DNA of 64,000 nucleotides, from NCBI GenBank assembly GCA_023374045.1, contig CM041776.1:280797999-280861998 (forward strand), given 5' to 3'. Within the stretch, counting starts at the first letter, position 1. Each line of letters opens with the position of its first letter. Source of the stretch: Limonium bicolor (lineage: Eukaryota; Streptophyta; Magnoliopsida; Caryophyllales; Plumbaginaceae). Shown here one piece after another: positions 58,988 through 64,000 of the stretch. Position numbers and translations under genes: made by a program. Below the pieces are notes generated by a model that was not told the DNA's origin, searched no databases, and worked only from the letters and a program-made list of their open reading frames with translations.

Positions 58988-61240
58988 ATACCGCACTACT
59001 ATTATCTCCCATTGTGGGGATGTTTTATTTCAGTTTAGGTTTCATGTGGTAGGTTGGCTTACTCACATTATCTTCATCATTTTGTGATACAATTTTACCA
59101 AGTATCTTGGTTGACCAAGGATAAATAACTCATCGGGTCATAAGCTCCTTGAGCGTTAATCATTCATGTGTTCATGTGTGTTCACATTAATTGCTTTGAT
59201 AATTATTGCCTTTCGGTGCTGGGCATGGTTTTAGGCTCTAGCTGTGTAGTTTACTTTTGTATGTACATCACCCAGGGACAATCCCAAGACTTCAAGGTTT
59301 TCTGGTCCTTTCTCCAATTGAAGAGTACTCTGTCATTGATAAATGAAATTTCTTGTTGAGTGGTTTGTCTCCACTCATAGGTCTACTGCAGGTGGCTTGT
59401 TGGTGTTTACCAATGGTTTTACCACATGCTTGGGTGCATATGGAGTATACTTACTCCTTTAAGTCGTAATGGTTTGGAAATCTCATTTCCTTATTCCTTC
59501 ACCCTTGGCAATATCTATTGCGTGGTTTGTTGTTATAGTAAATGAAGCCTTTTTCTAAGGGTTCACATCATCACTGCATTGGTGGTCTTTGGTTAATGAG
59601 GGGTACCTTCCCTTGGGTTTCTCGTAGTGTCCAATGTGGACTAGGCCATGTTGGCATTATCATGATTCTTAGCCTCTGTGTACAATGGCTACAGAAGGCA
59701 TGAGGGGATTTAAGCTCCGTCAACGTATACTAGGCTGATACTCTATTGACATGACATTGATTTGGCCATTACTCCCAGCCACTCAGGATGTTGTGTTTGA
59801 ATTTTATGGTCCAGTTGTTGATTTCTTGTCGTATGGACAATCCCTCTTGCAAGTCTTGTTAGTAATGGTGTGGGTTTACACCGTTTTAAGGTTACACAAC
59901 GCATCAGGGTTCTGGCTTTAGAGCCATATTGCTGCAGCTATGCTCTTTGCAGCTGCTTATACACGTTTCACTCCATGTATACGGTCATAGGTTGGGAGGG
60001 TATTATTGCTCCATGGTAGTCTGGCATCACGCTTCCGTTTAGGAGATAGGCCTGGTGTTAACCCTCTATTGTTTTCGGTTTCTTAGGCTTTAATACGTCG
60101 CCTCCTATAGGATTACTAGGAACCGGTTTGTAGGGGTGTTACAATACCGCACTACTATTATCTCCCATTGTGGGGATTTTTATTTCAGTTTAGTTTCATG
60201 TGTAGGTTGGCTTACCTCACATTATCTTCATCATTTGGATACAATTACCAAGTATCTGGTACCAAGGATGAAATAACTCATCGGGTCATAAGCTCCCTTA
60301 GCGTTAATCATTCATGGTGTTCAATGTGTGTTCACATTAATTGGCTTGATAATTATTGCCTTTCGGTGCTGGGCATTGGTTTAGGCTCTAGCTGTGTAGT
60401 TTTACTTTTGTATGTACATCACCGGGACATCCCAAGACTTCAAGGGTTTTCTGGTCCCGTTCTCCAATTGAAGAGTACTCTGTCATTGATAAATGAAAGT
60501 TCTTGTTGAGTGGTTTGTCTCCACTCATAGGTCTACTGACAAGGTTGGCTATGTTGTGTTTACCCAATGGTTTACCACTGCTTGGGTGCATATGGAGTAT
60601 ACTTACTCCTTTAAGTCGTAATGGTTGGAAATCTCATTTCCTTATTCCTTCACCCCTTGGCAATATCTATTGCGTGGTTTGTTGTTATAGTAAATGGAAG
60701 CCTTTTTCTAAGGGTTCACATCATCACTGCATTGGTGGTCTTTGGTTAATGAGGGGTACCTTCCCTTGGGTTTCTCGTAGTGTCCAAGTGTGGACTAGGC
60801 CAATGTTGGCATTATCATGATTCTTATGCCTCTGTGTACAATGGCTACAGAAGGCATGAGGGTATTTAAGCTCCGTCAACTGTCTACTAGGCTGATACTC
60901 TAGTGACAGTGCATTGAGTTGGCCATTACTCCAGCCACTCAGGATGTTGGGTTTGAATTTATGGTCCAGTTGTTGATTTCTTGTCGTATGAGACAATCCC
61001 TCTTGCAAGTCTTGTTAGTAATGGTGTGGTTTTACAACCGTTTTAAGGTTACACAACGCATCAGGGTTATGGCTTTAGAGCCATATTGCTGCAAGCTATG
61101 CTCTTTGCAAGCTGCTTATACACGTTTCCACTCCATGTATACCGTCATAGGTTGGAGGTATTATTGGGCTCCATGGTAAGTCGTGGCATCACGCTTCCGT
61201 TCATAGGAGACCTTCTTAGGCAAATGGTGTTAATACGTGC
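58988..61240. repeat. Imperfect ~1.1-kb direct duplication in LARD-3 internal region
   Basis: Copy 1 at 58988 to about 60060 and copy 2 at 60144 to about 61240, both starting ATACCGCACTACTATT after TGTTACA. They differ mostly by one-base indels. Between them, at about 60108-60143, lies a piece resembling the last ~36 bp of the LTR ending at 58987. Confidence 0.85.
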
Positions 61241-63337
61241 CTCTCAGTATCTTAGGGCATTTCCTGTTAAGTGAAATCCCTTCGGGTCCTACCGAGTGTT
61301 CGTTCTAACTTTCGTGCTTTTATCATGTCGCTGTTGTTCGACTGTTGTAACGCAGACACTCTTCAAGGATTGCTCCTGAGTGTTGTTGAAGCATGCCGTT
61401 ACATCCGGCTAATGTTGATGACATGTTGTCCACTGTGTCTTCTTGTGGTGTTGTGTTTGAGTTTTCCCCTTTTGGGTCATGACGTCTCCCGTCCTTGGGT
61501 AGACTTTTTATGCTTTCCTAGTGTTTAAGACTGGTTTGGATTCCCTTCAATGATGGAGTATACTTGTGGTAATCTCGGGGTTGCTCTCGGGAATTCTGTC
61601 CCATTTGTTGAGCATCGTGGTGTTCACGTTATAGGCGATTGCCTTGCTGTGTTTAGGCTGGTATACTTCCCAGCTGTCATGTATTTTTGATGTCCTGAGA
61701 CATATCCAATGTTACACTTACTAGCACGCGTTCTTTGCACTACTATTCTTATTCCTCATCTTCAATGGATTCTCTGAGTTCCTTTATACTTGGTCCTCTG
61801 AGGGTCCAGCTGTCCTGGGTTGAACTTACTGATGGTCCGTAGAACGGAGTTGACTACTCCTCGTGTGTCGTACACTACATGTATACATACGTGGGGTACC
61901 ATGTTGATACGTTACCACTTACCCGACTATATGTCGGGCCCACAAGCTCCTTCGGAGTGCGGTTGTCCCACATCCCGTAACGGGTATACTCGTAGTGTAC
62001 GTCACACGCCTAGGTGAAGTATTCTATTGCCAACTCCTCTTGTATCATCCTATGATACTCACCATAATGCTGTTGGTCTGGTTTTAAAATCCAGGTTTTT
62101 AAAGAGGGTTGTGGTTTTGAAGAGAAAATTTTGGGTTTTAAAACAATGGTTCGGTGTTAAAAGAAATCTCTCATGGCATAGCCACGTTTGAGGTCTTGAC
62201 CAGTCTAGCCTCTCGCTGACTGGTATGTTCTAAATACCGTGGTCGGGCCGTTAGGCCTTTCCAAGGTTCCATTCCTTCAGTTTTAGGATGTTTATTCCTG
62301 TGGTTGTTTCGTGACGGTCACCGTACATTACTGTGTACTTGTGACATGTTAGTGTTCCTTTACATATCTCTGTCTTTACTGCACTTGCCTTGGCAAGTGT
62401 GTGGTATCGATGGTTTTTGGATAATCCTATACCAATCTTGGTATGGCTTCTGCTTGTATTTAATAGTCTTGTTAACCTTTCCCTTGGTCTTATTGATCCA
62501 CAATAGGTATACTCGCCCCTTTAGGTAGCTTCTTGGTGGTCTAGACATGGCTGTCGTAGATCTGGGTACTCCTCCAATCCTTGGAGATTCCCGCTCTATT
62601 TGGTTTAGTGTCGTTCCTTGTGGCTCGTTCCCACCCACCTGTGGCGGTCACTGAGTCTTCCTTGTTTAGGCACTACTCTTGTAGTCCTATTAGATTATAT
62701 TCTCATGGTTGTTATTGCAGTTGTCTGAGCTATATTGGCCAGGTATTGCAACCTTAGTGGCGTTGTAATTCTGGAGTTAACTGCTCCCGACTATATCCTT
62801 AGTCGGCTAGCATACCGTTAGTGTATTATTCAAGTACTACTATCCCGTAGACTTGTGTCTCGGGTTCCGTTACTGCTCCCTTTTCCATTCCGTTGCACAG
62901 TTAGTGCTTCTGTCCTGCTGTTGGTTGACTAGCTAGGTTTCGCGACTGCTAAGCACGTCGCCCCATGCTGTTGCATGTTGTAGCCTCCTCGTGGTTGGAG
63001 TGTCCATCCTACCGCTATTACGTGCAGTGTTGTGGTTCAACCGGGATCCCTCTTCGGGACTTCCAGTTCTTGGAATCTACCATGTGTCGGTTCTTGTTAA
63101 CGTGTGATTGCTTCACAACTGCCAGATCGGGTTTCCCCGTGTATGAGAAGACCTTTCTTCTCTCTGGCGTCCTTTCCCAAGTTATACAGTGGGGTTTACG
63201 GCGGGCGGGACTGGTATTGTAGGTATCTGGTACTCACCGGTAGTTTCTAACTAGCATATCTCTAATGCTAACACTCAGCCCTTAGCCCTAAGCTTCTAAT
63301 TCCTAACTCGGTGTTCCTAAGCTCGGTATTTCCAGTC

Positions 63338-63365
63338 ATCAGAGCGATACTTCGCTCTGATACCA
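63338..63365 (-). promoter_or_regulatory. Primer-binding site of LARD-3 with overlapping hairpin
   Basis: Minus strand TGGTATCAGAGC at 63354-63365 with the same perfect 10-bp arms and 4-nt loop (63338-63361) as the other LARDs. Confidence 0.88.
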
Positions 63366-63370
63366 CTTTT

Positions 63371-64000
63371 TGTAACACCCCTACCATTAATACATGCTTA
63401 CCGTCCAATCTCCTTACACATCAGATACACGCAGCGGTTACTTACTTACATACAATGGGTGATACAATGCCGTTAACCACCCACGTGGCTAACAAGGCTA
63501 CTACTACAGCTTACAGCATCGGTCTGATGGACCGGAACCCCGAGTACTACACATCTATAATACATACTCCATTCATCAATCAATTACAACAATGCTCCAT
63601 TCAATACTTACTCCTCTTCAACCCATACAATACAATATACTTCACCGAGTCTACTAGGATCCTTATACATTTATAATGTCACTTCCAAGTTCATACATAC
63701 TCTCTAGGAGTCTACATCTACCCATTTTCTCACAACTACTTACTTTCTAAGTACAAGGGTGTGCCTCTGGTCTCTTCCTTGACCATATTTGCTTCGGGTA
63801 CCTGCACACTAAAAAATGTCCCCCGAAGGGGTCAGCTTTCGCCGAGCATGATAACCGCATACCCCGCGTACTAGTGAGGTACGCCGACCACTTGGTCGAA
63901 TACATGCGGTTCGTTTTCATACAAACATACATGCATACATGCTCTTATACACGATGCAATAATACCCACACAGCGTACATACATACAATTCATTTCATAC
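63371..64000 (-). repeat. LARD-3 5' LTR, truncated by window end
   Basis: Starts TGTAACACCCC and shares CCGTTAACCACCCACGTGG and the GGTCTGATGGAC block with the LARD-1 and LARD-2 LTRs. The first 630 bp are visible. Confidence 0.85.

Larger units (their letters stand above)
58988..64000 (-). mobile_element. LARD-3-like element: internal region and start of 5' LTR
   Basis: Minus-strand sequence related to the LARD internal regions (for example TTGAGCGTTAATCATTCATG at 59151 vs the TTGAGCGTTGTTC block at 33850), running to a primer-binding site at 63354-63365 and an LTR starting TGTAACACCCC at 63371 that runs off the window. The expected 3' LTR on its left is absent; the LTR of the AlkB element directly abuts it at 58987. 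That could be an insertion of the AlkB element into it or an assembly join. Non-coding. Confidence 0.75.

Overview
This is nuclear DNA from a flowering plant, probably a eudicot. It is AT-rich, with nested LTR retrotransposons built around one host gene, a four-exon pectin methylesterase (PME). I see no tRNA, rRNA, CRISPR or prokaryotic features. The lineage cannot be narrowed further from sequence alone.

Layout: 1-2768 is the 3' end of a forward Ty3/gypsy chromovirus-like element, made of the pol C-terminus plus a 2-kb LTR. 2769-3346 is a degraded Ty1/copia 3' end. Its 3' LTR is split by LARD-1 (3347-16551), a non-coding LTR element on the minus strand with ~4-kb LTRs and a 5-bp AGAAC target duplication. 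16887-20533 (minus) is the PME gene; intron 3 holds a 5'-truncated sense-oriented LINE (17133-19398) with a 17-bp target duplication. 21330 to about 26200 is the 3' half of an Athila-like element with one LTR and an env-position ORF. About 26200-42378 is an incomplete LTR ('LTR-X') split by LARD-2 (26815-40872, GGTCT duplication). 42379-44746 is the gag end and 5' LTR of a second copia element. 44927-47671 is a minus-strand LTR of the same family as 737-2768. A 500-N gap (47672-48171) follows. 48172-58987 is a Ty3/gypsy element with a captured AlkB-type dioxygenase between gag and protease. 58988-64000 is the internal region and start of the 5' LTR of a third LARD-like element, containing a ~1.1-kb direct duplication.

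Most notable: the gypsy element at 48172-58987 appears to carry several spliceosomal introns (GT-AG, plausible branch points, phase-preserving joins). The AlkB exon lies between one gag donor and two alternative acceptors, so alternative splicing could give either Gag-AlkB or Gag-Pol. AlkB metal- and 2-oxoglutarate-binding residues are recognisable, but this copy has several one-base frameshifts, as does the rest of the element next to the gap.

Second: LTRs of several unrelated families share one design, an array of 2-5 GC-rich palindromes with a GTCCG core, usually followed by CTCTCGG-like spacers. The LARDs and the AlkB element also share a duplicated polypurine tract and a palindromic motif near the LTR start. 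The LARDs share a perfect hairpin that overlaps the primer-binding site.
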